The notes under the pieces are model-generated. The model worked only from the letters and a program-made list of their open reading frames with translations, did no database searches and was not told where the DNA came from. This document shows positions 24,106-34,586 of a DNA stretch of 64,000 nt, piece by piece. The DNA comes from Aureliella helgolandensis (GTDB taxonomy: Bacteria > Planctomycetota > Planctomycetia > Pirellulales > Pirellulaceae), in assembly GCF_007752135.1 (NCBI RefSeq), contig NZ_CP036298.1:1550001-1614000 (forward strand), in the 5' to 3' direction. The translations under genes were made by a program, and so were the position numbers. How positions within the stretch are numbered: the stretch's first letter is position 1; each line of letters opens with the position of its first letter.

Positions 24106-25422
24106 ATGCTCAGTATTTGGATTCGAAACCTCCTGTATCTGCTCGCGTTCTGCCTAGCAATTCCTTGGTTGGTGGTGCGTCGTCTCCGCACGGGGCGCTA
24201 TCGCCAAGGCTGGGCCGAAAAGTTGTGGGGCGCCGCGTCCCAACCCCCGCCGGCAGGCTCTCCAGCATCGCCCACAATCTGGTTGCATGGGGTGAGTGTC
24301 GGTGAGATACAGCTGCTCAATCCACTCCGCCAGGAGCTCCAAGCGGTTTGGCCCAACGCGAGGTTTGTGGTTTCCACCACGACGCAGAGCGGCATGGAAC
24401 TAGCGCGCAAGCTTCTTCCTCCGGCGGTGAGGACACTCTATTTCCCGCTCGACTTTTCCTGGGCCGTCCACCGCACTTTTCGCTCGCTGCAACCTGACCT
24501 GCTGGTGCTCGGTGAGCTGGAGTTGTGGCCCAACCTGCTCGCCATTGCGCAGCGGGCCGACGTTCCAGTGGTAGTGGTCAATGGCCGCTTAAGCGCGCGA
24601 AGCTCTGCCGGGTATCGTCGATTCCGTTGGCTGACACGAGGTATGTTTGCCTCACTGCGTCTAGTGTGTGCCCAGTCGGAATTGTACGCCGATCGCTTTC
24701 GCCAGTGCGGAACCGACGCTCGCGTCACGGTCGTTTCCGGATCGATGAAATTCGATAACGCAAGTTTGAATTCCTCTTCGACGGAAGTGCAGCAGTTGCG
24801 CGCCCTTGTGGGGGTGCAAGAGCGGCATACGGTGTTCATGGCCGGCAGCACCCAAGTTGAAGATGAGCAGGCCGCCATCACTGCCTTCCTGCATTGTCGT
24901 CAGGAGGCTCCCGAGCTGCGTTTGGTGGTTGTACCGAGACATCCGCATCGCTTTGATGCCGTTGCTCAATCGCTGCAGAGTCTGCCCGCCAAGGTCTTGC
25001 GACGAAGTGAGCTTACCACGGCAGTCCAGGCGACGGATTGGGACATCTTGCTTGTCGATACCGTAGGCGAACTGTCGCACTGGTGGGGATTGGCTACGGT
25101 GGCGTTGGTCGGTGGTAGCTTCGGTAAACGCGGAGGTCAGAATATGATCGAACCGGCAGCCTACGGAGCAAACGTCGCCTTCGGTCCCAATACTTCCAAC
25201 TTCCGCGATGTCGTCGAGCTGCTGCTCGACGACGATGCTGCCATCCAATTGCCTTCGCAAGAGTCGGTTTCTACCTGGCTGGCTGAGCAGCTTACCAATC
25301 CTCAGGCTGGGCAACAGCGGGGGCAGCGCGCTCGACAACTGGTGATCGCCCAGCAAGGTGCCATGGCCAAGACGGTACAGTTGCTCCAGACTCTACCCTT
25401 GCCTCACCGTGGGGCATGGTAA
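24106..25422 (+). CDS. waaA: 3-deoxy-D-manno-octulosonic acid (Kdo) transferase
   Basis: WaaA adds Kdo from CMP-Kdo to lipid A precursors on the inner face of the cytoplasmic membrane. The 438-residue product starts at ATG 24106 with an N-terminal membrane anchor (IRNLLYLLAFCLAIPWLVV). Family motifs follow: WLHGVSVGEIQLLNPL, the catalytic acid in VLGELELWPNLL, and GSFGKRGGQNMIEPAAYG near the nucleotide-sugar site. It is a GT-B fold glycosyltransferase of family GT30 and normal in length. Its presence argues that the organism makes a lipid A/Kdo-type outer membrane. It lies 35 bp after secA, probably in the same transcript. Confidence 0.95.
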   Translation: MLSIWIRNLLYLLAFCLAIPWLVVRRLRTGRYRQGWAEKLWGAASQPPPAGSPASPTIWLHGVSVGEIQLLNPLRQELQAVWPNARFVVSTTTQSGMELARKLLPPAVRTLYFPLDFSWAVHRTFRSLQPDLLVLGELELWPNLLAIAQRADVPVVVVNGRLSARSSAGYRRFRWLTRGMFASLRLVCAQSELYADRFRQCGTDARVTVVSGSMKFDNASLNSSSTEVQQLRALVGVQERHTVFMAGSTQVEDEQAAITAFLHCRQEAPELRLVVVPRHPHRFDAVAQSLQSLPAKVLRRSELTTAVQATDWDILLVDTVGELSHWWGLATVALVGGSFGKRGGQNMIEPAAYGANVAFGPNTSNFRDVVELLLDDDAAIQLPSQESVSTWLAEQLTNPQAGQQRGQRARQLVIAQQGAMAKTVQLLQTLPLPHRGAW

Positions 25423-25458
25423 TCGTCGGACGGTAATCGTCGGACGGTAGTCGTCGCG
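25418..25458. repeat. Short 14-bp tandem repeat at the end of waaA
   Basis: GGTAATCGTCGGAC is present twice in tandem (25418-25431 and 25432-25445), followed by a third, degenerate partial copy. It covers the waaA stop codon. The rest of 25459-25748 holds no gene; two imperfect copies of GTAGAGCGTT lie near 25573 and 25590. Confidence 0.7.
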
Positions 25459-25748
25459 TAGCATCGTCGCGTTGCACTGTTGCACTGGGCATGTGGACGT
25501 ACGCCCCTCTTGCTTCTTCACGTTGGACGAGCGGTACTCCTGCGCGGCAAGCCGACCTGGCAAGGGCGACCTGGTAGAGCGTTGATCTAGTAGAGCGTTC
25601 TAGTTGGACTGTCCAAAAATCGCTTCTACATTGCTTCTGCTCGATGTTGAAAGGCAAACGGTGCAATGCTGGATTCAACGCGACGCCAGCACTGGCCGAG
25701 CGAGCTGGGATGAGGGGCCGAATCCCGGTGTTCGACCCTGGCATAAAA

Positions 25749-25780
25749 AAACGCTCCGAAGATGACTCTTCGGAGCGTTT
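25749..25780. terminator. Strong intrinsic terminator of rpoC
   Basis: A perfect 14-bp stem (arms 25749-25762 and 25767-25780, core CGCTCCGAAGA) with a TGAC loop is followed on the minus strand by seven T. It lies 30 bp after the rpoC stop. On the plus strand it has a short TTTT, so it may also stop waaA transcripts. Confidence 0.9.
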
Positions 25781-25809
25781 TGAAGTGATGAACTATGCCG
25801 ACAGGAAGC

Positions 25810-28800
25810 TTACAGAGGCGTCGAAGAATCGTTCGACGGGCTGTCGAGTTCCGGTTCTGCAGTGGCGGCCGGAGGGCCTTGTTGCAGCAATGGGAAATCT
25901 TCTTGGAGGGCGGCAGTACCGCGATTCACGAGGTCTTCCAACGCTTCGCGACGGTAGGAAACTTCCGATTCTTGGAAGGAGCGGAAGCCGGTTCCGGCAG
26001 GAATCAAGTGCCCTAGGATCACGTTCTCTTTCAACCCTACCAAGCGATCGACCTTGCCGGACAGTGCCGCTTCGGTCAGTACCTTGGTCGTTTCTTGGAA
26101 GCTGGCAGCCGAGATGAAGCTGGAGCTTTGAACGGCCGCTTTGGTAATGCCTAGCAGTTGCGTGCTGGCTGTCGCTGGCTTGGGTTTCTTGCCCTTGGCA
26201 GGCGTCCCACCCAAGGCTTCGATCTGGGCATTGGATTGGTCGAGCGTCTCGCGTGGAACCAGCGTACCGATTGCATAGTCACCATCACCGGGTTCGGTGA
26301 TCTTCAGGCAGCCGGAGATCTCGTTGTTGACGCGACGGAACTCGAACTTGTCCATCACCAAGCCTGGCAGCAGGGTGGTATCGCCGGCCGACTCGATCTT
26401 CACCTTCCGCAACATGCGGGCAATGATGACTTCGACGTGCTTGTCATTGATTTCCACGCGTTGACTACGATAGACCTGTTGGATTTCGTGAGTCAAGTAT
26501 TGTTGAACGGCCTCTTCCCCGCTGACGCGTAGGATATCGTGTGGCACGAGTGGTCCGTCCACCAAGGCCTGTCCAGCCTTAACTTCGTCACCGGTGTGCA
26601 CCATGAATCGCTTACCGTGTGGAACCAAGTGTTCGTGCTCAGTACCACTTTCGCTGCGGACGATAATCGTTCGCTTACCGCGACGCTTGGTTTGTTGCAA
26701 TTCGACCAAACCGTCGACTTCCGCAATTACCGAAGGATCCTTAGGTTTGCGAGCTTCGAAAATTTCGGTAACTCGAGGCAAACCACCGGTAATATCGGCA
26801 ACGCCCTTCGACTCCCGAGGCATTTCCGCCAAGTCAGCACCCGCTTTGACCATGTTGCCTTCCGAGCACGAGATAACCGCACGCTCTGGTAGGTAGTACA
26901 CGTCCAGTGGCTTGCCGTCGGCGTCTTCGATCACGATCTGAGGGTGAAGATCTCCCTTGTGATCGATGATCACCTGGCGAGTACCGCCCCCTGGATCGCG
27001 TTCGTATCGCATGGTCTCGCCTTCGACCACGTCGTCGAAGCGGACCTTTCCGTTTACTTCACAGATGATTGGAATCTTGTGCGGATTCCACTCACAGAGC
27101 GTTGCACCGGGTTCGACGACATCATTTTCCTTGATGCTCAGTACTGCGGCAGCAGGGATGTCGTATTTCTCCAGTTCGCGTCCCTTGGGATCGAGCAGGA
27201 CGATCTCACTATTACGTGTGAGAACAATTTGTGCACCTTCTTCGGTGGTCACGCAACGCATCTTAGCGAGCTTCACCGTACCGCCGACCTTAGCGACAAT
27301 TTCGCTGTCTTCCACGCTAGTATTTACCGCACCACCGATGTGGAACGTACGCATGGTCAATTGGGTACCAGGTTCACCGATTGATTGAGCGGCGATGATC
27401 CCCACAGCCATCCCCTCTTCGACCATCGCACCGGTGGACATGTCCATTCCGTAGCAACGGCGGCATACACCAAGGGTTGCCTCACAAGTCATTGGACTTC
27501 GAACCTGAATCTTTTCCAGACCCATTTCTTCGATCTTACGGGCGATTTCCCGTGTGATCATCTGGTTCTCTTCGACAATGACTTCGTCCGTTACCGGATT
27601 GACGATGTTGTGGCGTGAGATACGGCCCGTAATGGCTTCGATCAAGCGAACTTCCACCTTCTCGCCACGGTACACGACACCCTTGGTAATACCTTGGGTG
27701 GTAGTGCAATCGTCGAGCGTGATGACCACGTTCTGTGCCACGTCAGCCAGCTTACGAGTCAAGTAACCCGAGTCAGCAGTCTTAAGGGCTGTATCGGCCA
27801 GACCCTTACGAGCACCGTGAGTACTGGAGAAGTACTCGAGCACCGACAGGCCTTCGCGGAAGTTGGCCTTGATCGGGGTCTCGATGATCTCACCGGTAGG
27901 CTTAGCCATCAAACCTCGCATACCCGCCAGTTGGCGAATTTGCTCAATACCACCCCGAGCACCAGAGTGGGCCATGAGGAATACCGGGTTGATGTACCAG
28001 TTGCCCAAGTGATCGTCATGCTCCATCGCTGTCATCATGTCCTTGGTGATGTTTTCCCGAGCGTGGGTCCACAAATCAAGTACTTGGCGATAGCGTTCGG
28101 TCTGAGTAATCAAACCGCGGTCATGGCGTTTCTTGTACTTCATGACTTCCTTTTCGGTATCAGCGATGAACTGATACTTCGAATCGGGAGTCACCAGGTC
28201 ATCGGTGCCGAACGACAGACCACTCTTGGTCGACTCACGGAAGCCGAGTTGGTTCATGTCATCGAGCAGGTTGATCGTCGCACGTCGTCCGAGGCGGGAG
28301 TAGCAGTCGCTAATGACCGCTGCCAAGTCGCTACCGCGGAGTGCAAAGTTGTAGAAGTCCATGCCGTCTGGCAGCATCATGTTGAACAACACGCGACCAT
28401 AGGTGGTGTCGATGATGTCGCCGAACTTGCCGCTACCATCCTCGGTTTTCAGACGACGGTGACGCGGCAGCCGAACTCGGATTTTGGAGTGTAGGCCGAT
28501 GATCTTTTGGTTGAACGCCAAATCGGCTTCGCCCATGGAGGAGAAGGTCATGCCTTCGCCCTTCATGTCGTTCTTGACCACCGTGATGAAGTAACAACCC
28601 ATCACCGTATCCTGCGATGGACTCATGATCGGTCGGCCGTTGCTAGGCGCGAAGATATTGTGAGTACTCATCATCAGCGTGTGCGCTTCGACTTGCGCCT
28701 CGAGTGACAGCGGCAAGTGGACCGCCATTTGGTCACCGTCGAAGTCGGCGTTGAAGCCCTTGCATACCAAGGGGTGCAAGTGAATCGCATTGCCCTCTAC

Positions 28801-30117
28801 CAGGATCGGTTCGAAGGCTTGGATACCCATCCGGTGCAAGGTTGGAGCACGGTTGAGCAGCACGGGGTGATTCTTGATGACCTGCTCGAGAATATCCCAA
28901 ACCTCTTCGTCCTTGCGCTCCAGCATCTTTTTGGCTGACTTGATCGTATCGGCGTGACCGAGATCTTTCAGCTTGCGAATGATGAACGGTTGGTAGAGTT
29001 CGAGGGCGATCTTCTTAGGCAAACCGCACTGGTGGAGACGTAGGCGTGGGCCCACCACAATCACGCTCCGAGCCGAGTAATCGACCCGTTTACCGAGCAA
29101 GTTTTCGCGGAAACGACCTTGCTTCCCCTTGATCATATCGGTCAGCGACTTCAGCGGTCGATTGCTGCTGCCCAGCACGGGACGCTTGCAACGATTGTTG
29201 TCGAACAGGGCGTCGACCGACTGCTGCAACATCCGCTTTTCGTTGCGAATGATGACTTCTGGTGCATTCAAGTCCACCAACTTGCGCAAGCGATTGTTGC
29301 GGTTGATGATCCGGCGATAGAGGTCATTCAAATCGCTGGTGGCAAAGTTGCCGCTATCCAGCAATACGAGCGGACGCAAGTCTGGAGGGATTACCGGAAT
29401 CACGTCCAGCACCATCCACTCGGGACGATTGTCGCTGTCACGAATGGCTTCTACCAGTTTCAGGCGTGTGCTGAGATCCTTCTTCTTTTGCTTACTGTTG
29501 GTCTCAGACAGTTCTTTGCGGAGTTCTTCGCCGAGCGTGGAGAGGTCCAAGGCGGTCAACAGCGAGTGTACCGCTTCGGCACCCATGCCCGCTTCGAACG
29601 AGTCTTCGCCGTACTTGGTGCGCGCTTCGCGATACTCGCCTTCACTCAGCAATTGCAGAGGCTCGAGCTCGGTTTCTTTGGGATCGAGTACCACGTAGTC
29701 CTGGAAGTAGATAACCTTTTCCAAGCTCGAGGTCTTCATGCCGAGCAGGGCTCCCAGCCGACTTGGCATGGCTTTGAAGAACCAGATGTGAACGATCTTG
29801 GCGGCCAGCTCAATGTGCCCCATGCGTTTGCGGCGAACCCTGGAGTGGGTCACTTTTACGCCACAACGATCGCAGATCATCCCTTTGTATTTCATGCCCC
29901 GGTACTTACCGCAGGCGCATTCCCAGTCTTTTTCTGGTCCGAAAATTCGCTCGCAGAAGAGGCCGTCCTTCTCAGGGCGATAGGTTCGGTAATTGATCGT
30001 CTCTGGCTTTTTTACTTCTCCAAAGGACCAGCTTCGAATGTCCTGGGGACGTGCCAAGCTAATTTTGACGGAAGTAAAATCGTTTACGCGATCGTAACTG
30101 TTCTCAGTTGTCGACAT
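25810..30117 (-). CDS. rpoC: DNA-directed RNA polymerase beta' subunit
   Basis: The 1,435-residue beta' subunit forms the catalytic clamp of RNA polymerase. The N-terminal zinc ribbon has Cys67, Cys69, Cys82 and Cys85. The magnesium-binding [12 protein letters not shown] motif starts at residue 456. The second zinc site is visible in [15 protein letters not shown]. The trigger-loop and bridge-helix regions are present ([20 protein letters not shown] and [18 protein letters not shown]). An AGGAG box precedes the ATG. The C-terminus has a short acidic tail after the conserved [12 protein letters not shown]. It lies 258 bp after rpoB, an unusually long and structured gap, and ends in a strong terminator. 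Confidence 0.98.
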   Translation of the reverse strand: MSTTENSYDRVNDFTSVKISLARPQDIRSWSFGEVKKPETINYRTYRPEKDGLFCERIFGPEKDWECACGKYRGMKYKGMICDRCGVKVTHSRVRRKRMGHIELAAKIVHIWFFKAMPSRLGALLGMKTSSLEKVIYFQDYVVLDPKETELEPLQLLSEGEYREARTKYGEDSFEAGMGAEAVHSLLTALDLSTLGEELRKELSETNSKQKKKDLSTRLKLVEAIRDSDNRPEWMVLDVIPVIPPDLRPLVLLDSGNFATSDLNDLYRRIINRNNRLRKLVDLNAPEVIIRNEKRMLQQSVDALFDNNRCKRPVLGSSNRPLKSLTDMIKGKQGRFRENLLGKRVDYSARSVIVVGPRLRLHQCGLPKKIALELYQPFIIRKLKDLGHADTIKSAKKMLERKDEEVWDILEQVIKNHPVLLNRAPTLHRMGIQAFEPILVEGNAIHLHPLVCKGFNADFDGDQMAVHLPLSLEAQVEAHTLMMSTHNIFAPSNGRPIMSPSQDTVMGCYFITVVKNDMKGEGMTFSSMGEADLAFNQKIIGLHSKIRVRLPRHRRLKTEDGSGKFGDIIDTTYGRVLFNMMLPDGMDFYNFALRGSDLAAVISDCYSRLGRRATINLLDDMNQLGFRESTKSGLSFGTDDLVTPDSKYQFIADTEKEVMKYKKRHDRGLITQTERYRQVLDLWTHARENITKDMMTAMEHDDHLGNWYINPVFLMAHSGARGGIEQIRQLAGMRGLMAKPTGEIIETPIKANFREGLSVLEYFSSTHGARKGLADTALKTADSGYLTRKLADVAQNVVITLDDCTTTQGITKGVVYRGEKVEVRLIEAITGRISRHNIVNPVTDEVIVEENQMITREIARKIEEMGLEKIQVRSPMTCEATLGVCRRCYGMDMSTGAMVEEGMAVGIIAAQSIGEPGTQLTMRTFHIGGAVNTSVEDSEIVAKVGGTVKLAKMRCVTTEEGAQIVLTRNSEIVLLDPKGRELEKYDIPAAAVLSIKENDVVEPGATLCEWNPHKIPIICEVNGKVRFDDVVEGETMRYERDPGGGTRQVIIDHKGDLHPQIVIEDADGKPLDVYYLPERAVISCSEGNMVKAGADLAEMPRESKGVADITGGLPRVTEIFEARKPKDPSVIAEVDGLVELQQTKRRGKRTIIVRSESGTEHEHLVPHGKRFMVHTGDEVKAGQALVDGPLVPHDILRVSGEEAVQQYLTHEIQQVYRSQRVEINDKHVEVIIARMLRKVKIESAGDTTLLPGLVMDKFEFRRVNNEISGCLKITEPGDGDYAIGTLVPRETLDQSNAQIEALGGTPAKGKKPKPATASTQLLGITKAAVQSSSFISAASFQETTKVLTEAALSGKVDRLVGLKENVILGHLIPAGTGFRSFQESEVSYRREALEDLVNRGTAALQEDFPLLQQGPPAATAEPELDSPSNDSSTPL

Positions 30118-30375
30118 GAACCGCGGCTCCTAAGGATCTGGATTGTGTTAGCAGTTCGAGAGGCGACTGCCAAAATACCCAACCGGAATGTGCTATCGTT
30201 TATGATGGATCAGGAAAATGGGCGACCAGCCAATTCGATGCAGTGATTGAATTGGCCGGTCGGGTTGCTTGTGGGGTTGCGGGGGGTGGTTCTGCGTCCG
30301 AGAGGTCAAGGCTTCGTCCCACGACAAGCCTTGACCGAGTGCAGCTCCTGAAGAGTTGCCGGGACGCCTAGCAGG
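30118..30375 (-). promoter_or_regulatory. Structured rpoB-rpoC intergenic region
   Basis: The gap has two inverted repeats. GGTCAAGGCTT (30304-30314) pairs perfectly with 30326-30336. CGACCAGCCAATTC (30223-30236) pairs with 30249-30262 with one mismatch. Neither is followed by a T run on the minus strand, so RNA processing or a translational control element is more likely than termination. No open frame is supported. Confidence 0.55.
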
Positions 30376-33300
30376 TTACAGCTTGCGTTTTTCTAAACGC
30401 ATGTTGAGTCCCAGACCGCGAATCTCGTTGGTCAATACATCAAAGCTGGCTGGGGTGCCCGCTTCGAGGGTGTTTTCTCCCTTGACCATCGACTCGTAGA
30501 TCTTAGTACGACCTTCCACGTCGTCACTCTTGACTGTCAGCAATTCCTGCAGAATGTAAGCAGCACCGTAAGCCTCGAGTGCCCAAACTTCCATCTCTCC
30601 AAAACGCTGACCGCCGAAGCGAGCCTTACCACCGAGTGGCTGTTGCGTAATGAGCGAGTAGGGGCCCGTGCTACGAGCGTGAACTTTGTCATCCACCAAG
30701 TGGTGCAACTTGAGCATGTAGATGTAGCCAACAGTGGTCTCTTGCTCCATCGGCTCGCCCGTTCGACCGTCGGTCAAGCGGACTTTTCCGTGCTTCGGCA
30801 AGCCTGCTTCGGCTAGACAGTCGTTGATCACCCCTTCAGTGGCTCCATCGAATACTGGCGTGATCGACTGGAAGCCAAGCTTCGCTCCGGCCCAACCCAA
30901 GTGGGTTTCCAAGATCTGCCCCACATTCATCCGGCTTGGTACGCCGAGTGGATTGAGCATGATTTGGATCGGGGTTCCGTCGGGAAGGTGTGGCATATCC
31001 GCAATCGGCAATACCTTGGAGATAACCCCCTTGTTACCGTGGCGACCCGCCATCTTGTCACCCACGCTGATCGTTCGCTTGGTGGCAATGTAAACCTTGA
31101 CCATTTGAAGGACACCGCTGCGAAGCTCGTCGCCACGCTTCATGCTGTTGAGCTTGCGGTCGCGTTCGTCGATGGCTTCTTCCACATTGGGCCAATACCC
31201 CTTGTAGACTTCGCGAAGTGGTTCGTGCAAGCCTTCGTCGAGGCGGTTGAGGAGGCGCGACAAGTTGAACGTCTGTGCATTCTCCGCCACAAAACGTGGG
31301 TCTTGCTCACCGGCCAGTGGAGTGCCGTCGTCATCGGTTAGCTTGGTACCGATCACATTTTCCATCTCGAGGATGAACTTGGTAAAGACCACCGAGATCT
31401 CGGCGTTACCGGCACTTTCAACTTCCTTCAACTCTGCTTCGAATACCTTGCGTTCGTCGTCCGAAAGGCTCATGCGACGGCTGAATTTTTGCGTGTCGAT
31501 GACGATTCCTTCCATCCCCGACGGGACTTCCAAGGAGTCGTTCTTCACGTCTTCGCCAGCCCGTCCAAAAATGGCGTGCAGCAGTTTTTCTTCGGGGGTG
31601 AGCTCGGTTTTGCTCTTAGGGGAAACCTTGCCGACCAGAATGTCTCCCGGACGAACATACGTTCCCACCGCAACGATTCCACTTTCGTCCAGGTTCCGCA
31701 GAGCCTTTTCCGAAACGTTGGGGATGTCCCGCGTGAATTCTTCGCGACCTAGTTTGGTTTCGCGAATCTCCACGTCGAAGTCTTCGATATGAATCGAGGT
31801 ATAGGTATCGGCCCGCACCAGCTCTTCGCTGATGATGATCGCGTCTTCGTAGTTGTAACCATCGAACGACATGAAGCCGACGAGAACGTTGCGGCCCAAA
31901 GCGAGCTCGCCCTGGTAGGTGGCTGCACCGTCGGCAATGATCTGCCCTGGCTCAACCACGTCGCCCAGATTGATAATCGGCTTCTGGTTCAGGCAGGTAC
32001 GCTCGTTCAAGCCCTGGTATTTGTGCAGGCGATAGATGTCGGGACCGATTTCGATCTTGGTCGCATCCACGGCCGTGACCGTGCCAGCACGCTTGGCTCG
32101 CACTACCATGGCGCTATTCTTGGCCACTTCGCGTTCCATGCCGGTACCGACGATCGGGGGTTCGGCCACCAGCAACGGCACTGCTTGACGCTGCATGTTG
32201 GAGCCCATCAAGGCCCGGTTGGCATCATCGTGTTCCAAGAATGGAATTAACCCAGCCGAAATTCCCACCATCTGGCTTGGCGCAATATCCATGTATTGCA
32301 CTTCCTCGGGCAGGGTGATCTGGAAGTCAGCACGGTAGCGGGCGATCAGGTTGGGGCCCGAGACCAAGGCTCCGTCTTTGACTTCTGTATCCGCCGGACA
32401 AATGTACGCGTCGGCCTCTTGATCGGCACGCAGCCACACGACGGTTTCGGTGAGCTTGCCTTCTTTGATAATCCGGTAGGGAGTCACGAGGAAGCCGTAC
32501 TCATCGACGCCCGCGTAGATCGCCAGCGAGCTAATCAAGCCAATGTTCGTGCCTTCAGGTGTCTCAATAGGACAGATGCGACCATAGTGGGAAATGTGAA
32601 CATCGCGGACTTCGAAGCCTGCGCGTTTACGATTCAAACCACCTGGGCCGAGGGCGGACAGGCGTCGCTCGTGGGTCAACTGGCTGAGAGGGTTCGTTTG
32701 ATCCACTACCTGCGAGAGTTCGCCACGACCGAAGAAGTATTCGATGGCAGCGCTGATGCTCTTGGGATTCACCAAGCTGCGCGGAGAAACTTCGTCAGCC
32801 TCTTTCAGGCTCATCCGTTCTTGAACCGTGCGGCGAAGCTTCAGGAAGCCCTTGCGGAGTTCTTCACTGGCCAGTTCGTCGATGGTCCGGAGACGGCGAT
32901 TTCCCAGGTGATCGATATCGTCGAATTGCGCGCCCGAATCGGGGTCAAACAAGTCGATCATGTACTTGATCGAAGCCAGCAGGTCCTCCGAACGCAAGGT
33001 CATGACATTTTCATCGACCTCGAGTCCCAATTTGCGATTCAGACGAAAACGTCCGACGCGGCCGAGGCGGTAGCGATTGACATCGAAGAATTTTTCATGG
33101 AACAACGTCCGGGCCTTCTCCAGTTGTGGAGGGTTTCCGGGACGCAGTCGTTGGTAAATCCGTAGCAACGCCTCTTCGTGGCTATTGGTGTTGTCTTCAG
33201 CCAGCGAGTTTGTCAGCAGCGGGGTGCGAGGGGCGGTCATCACCTCGATCTCTTCGATGCCCGATGTGCAGATGGTTTCTGCCGTCGTCTTCGAGATGGA

Positions 33301-34095
33301 GTGCCCGGCCTCAATAATGATCTCCCCAGCGCGCTCGGAATCGCCTGGGTAAACCACGTCGTCCACCGCCACCTTATTTTCGATCTTGCTGACGCTGCGG
33401 CCGTCCTCAATCGATTCAACCGTGGTTGGGTAGAAGGCTCGCAACAATTCGGTATCGCTGCTCAACTCAGGGCTCATCGCCCGCAGGAGCGTCATTACCG
33501 AGAACTTACCGCTCTGGTCGATGCGGACGCTCAGGCTATCCTTCTTGGTGATATTGATCTCGATCCAACTACCACGTTCAGGGATCACTCGGCAGCTAGG
33601 CAGCTTGCGGTCGGTGGTGGTTTCACTCTCCTCGACAAAGTCGACGCCAGGGCTGCGGTGCAACTGGCTAACGACTACCCGCTCAGCACCATTGACGATG
33701 AATTCCCCGCCACCGAGCATGATGGGGATGTCCCCGAGGTAGACCTCTTCTTCGATGGGTTGCTCGCGATTGAGACGCAACCAGACCTTCATCGGGCGAC
33801 CATAGGTCAAGCGCAGTTGTCGGCACTCGTCAGGCGTGTAGCGTGGCTTGCCTAGTTCGTAGCGAAGGTATTCGAGCGATACGTTCTTGTCGTAACTCTC
33901 AATGGGGAAAATTTCACGAAAAACGCCTTCGAGCCCAATGGGCAAGCGATCGTCGGAGGAGCTCTCGTCCTGTAAGAACAGCCCGTAACTCTTGGTCTGC
34001 AATTCGGTAAGTGACGGGATCTCAAGGGTGTCTAGACCCGAGCCGAACTTGCGAACACTTGTAGGTTGTAGTCGTCGCTGCGAAGAAGTGGCCAT
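30376..34095 (-). CDS. rpoB: DNA-directed RNA polymerase beta subunit
   Basis: The 1,239-residue beta subunit carries the expected landmarks: the fork-loop/rifampicin region around [20 protein letters not shown], the [17 protein letters not shown] motif, [20 protein letters not shown], and the C-terminal [20 protein letters not shown] segment. AGGAG lies about ten bases before ATG. The gene is not preceded by rplK, rplA, rplJ or rplL; its upstream neighbour is a divergent secretion ATPase. A well-formed sigma-70-type promoter lies 244 bp upstream on its strand. Confidence 0.98.
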   Translation of the reverse strand: MATSSQRRLQPTSVRKFGSGLDTLEIPSLTELQTKSYGLFLQDESSSDDRLPIGLEGVFREIFPIESYDKNVSLEYLRYELGKPRYTPDECRQLRLTYGRPMKVWLRLNREQPIEEEVYLGDIPIMLGGGEFIVNGAERVVVSQLHRSPGVDFVEESETTTDRKLPSCRVIPERGSWIEINITKKDSLSVRIDQSGKFSVMTLLRAMSPELSSDTELLRAFYPTTVESIEDGRSVSKIENKVAVDDVVYPGDSERAGEIIIEAGHSISKTTAETICTSGIEEIEVMTAPRTPLLTNSLAEDNTNSHEEALLRIYQRLRPGNPPQLEKARTLFHEKFFDVNRYRLGRVGRFRLNRKLGLEVDENVMTLRSEDLLASIKYMIDLFDPDSGAQFDDIDHLGNRRLRTIDELASEELRKGFLKLRRTVQERMSLKEADEVSPRSLVNPKSISAAIEYFFGRGELSQVVDQTNPLSQLTHERRLSALGPGGLNRKRAGFEVRDVHISHYGRICPIETPEGTNIGLISSLAIYAGVDEYGFLVTPYRIIKEGKLTETVVWLRADQEADAYICPADTEVKDGALVSGPNLIARYRADFQITLPEEVQYMDIAPSQMVGISAGLIPFLEHDDANRALMGSNMQRQAVPLLVAEPPIVGTGMEREVAKNSAMVVRAKRAGTVTAVDATKIEIGPDIYRLHKYQGLNERTCLNQKPIINLGDVVEPGQIIADGAATYQGELALGRNVLVGFMSFDGYNYEDAIIISEELVRADTYTSIHIEDFDVEIRETKLGREEFTRDIPNVSEKALRNLDESGIVAVGTYVRPGDILVGKVSPKSKTELTPEEKLLHAIFGRAGEDVKNDSLEVPSGMEGIVIDTQKFSRRMSLSDDERKVFEAELKEVESAGNAEISVVFTKFILEMENVIGTKLTDDDGTPLAGEQDPRFVAENAQTFNLSRLLNRLDEGLHEPLREVYKGYWPNVEEAIDERDRKLNSMKRGDELRSGVLQMVKVYIATKRTISVGDKMAGRHGNKGVISKVLPIADMPHLPDGTPIQIMLNPLGVPSRMNVGQILETHLGWAGAKLGFQSITPVFDGATEGVINDCLAEAGLPKHGKVRLTDGRTGEPMEQETTVGYIYMLKLHHLVDDKVHARSTGPYSLITQQPLGGKARFGGQRFGEMEVWALEAYGAAYILQELLTVKSDDVEGRTKIYESMVKGENTLEAGTPASFDVLTNEIRGLGLNMRLEKRKL

Positions 34096-34338
34096 TGACG
34101 AAGCGTTCTCCTAAATGATCCGTAAGTTTTAAGATACTGAGGCCGCTCGACTAGGGTTCCACACACTTAGGAGCAAGCAAAAATGTACGAAGAAGGGGGA
34201 TTCATTCGCGCAAATTGCCCAAGCAGAAGACGATCGACGTGGCGCAGAATATAGCTCCACGTCCCTCAGGTTCTACTGCGCAGTCAAGAATGTGTTTTCA
34301 GCTGATAGGGGAGCGAGCGGGCCGACATGCAAGCAGAG

Positions 34339-34367
34339 AATATATCCCACTAGGCCCGACCTGGCAA
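34339..34367 (-). promoter_or_regulatory. rpoB: Sigma-70-type promoter for rpoB
   Basis: Read on the minus strand, TTGCCA (34362-34367) and TATATT (34339-34344) are separated by exactly 17 bases, each one mismatch from consensus. The expected transcript has a leader of roughly 240 bases before rpoB. The rest of 34096-34586 holds no gene. Confidence 0.6.
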
Positions 34368-34586
34368 ACCCAGGTGAGATAAGAGTTTGGGGAATTTTTG
34401 GGTTCCTGGACCGTTTCGGCACGTGGCTTGCCCAACGCGGGGCTCCAATCTACCGCGCCTTATCCACAAAATCATTGACACTCGTGCCCCCCGCGAGTCA
34501 AGATGATGGTGTAGAATTCCATCCTCGTCTTCGACCGCGCTTTTCGAACTTGTTTCGCACTTGCTTGCCACCAGGAGTTGATTTTC

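Noticed and set aside
29119-30246. Long open frame (375 codons) on the plus strand over rpoC
   Set aside because: It is antisense to a conserved, intact rpoC and has no ribosome binding site or recognisable protein features. Other long antisense frames over rpoB, secA and the phage capsid gene were rejected on the same grounds.
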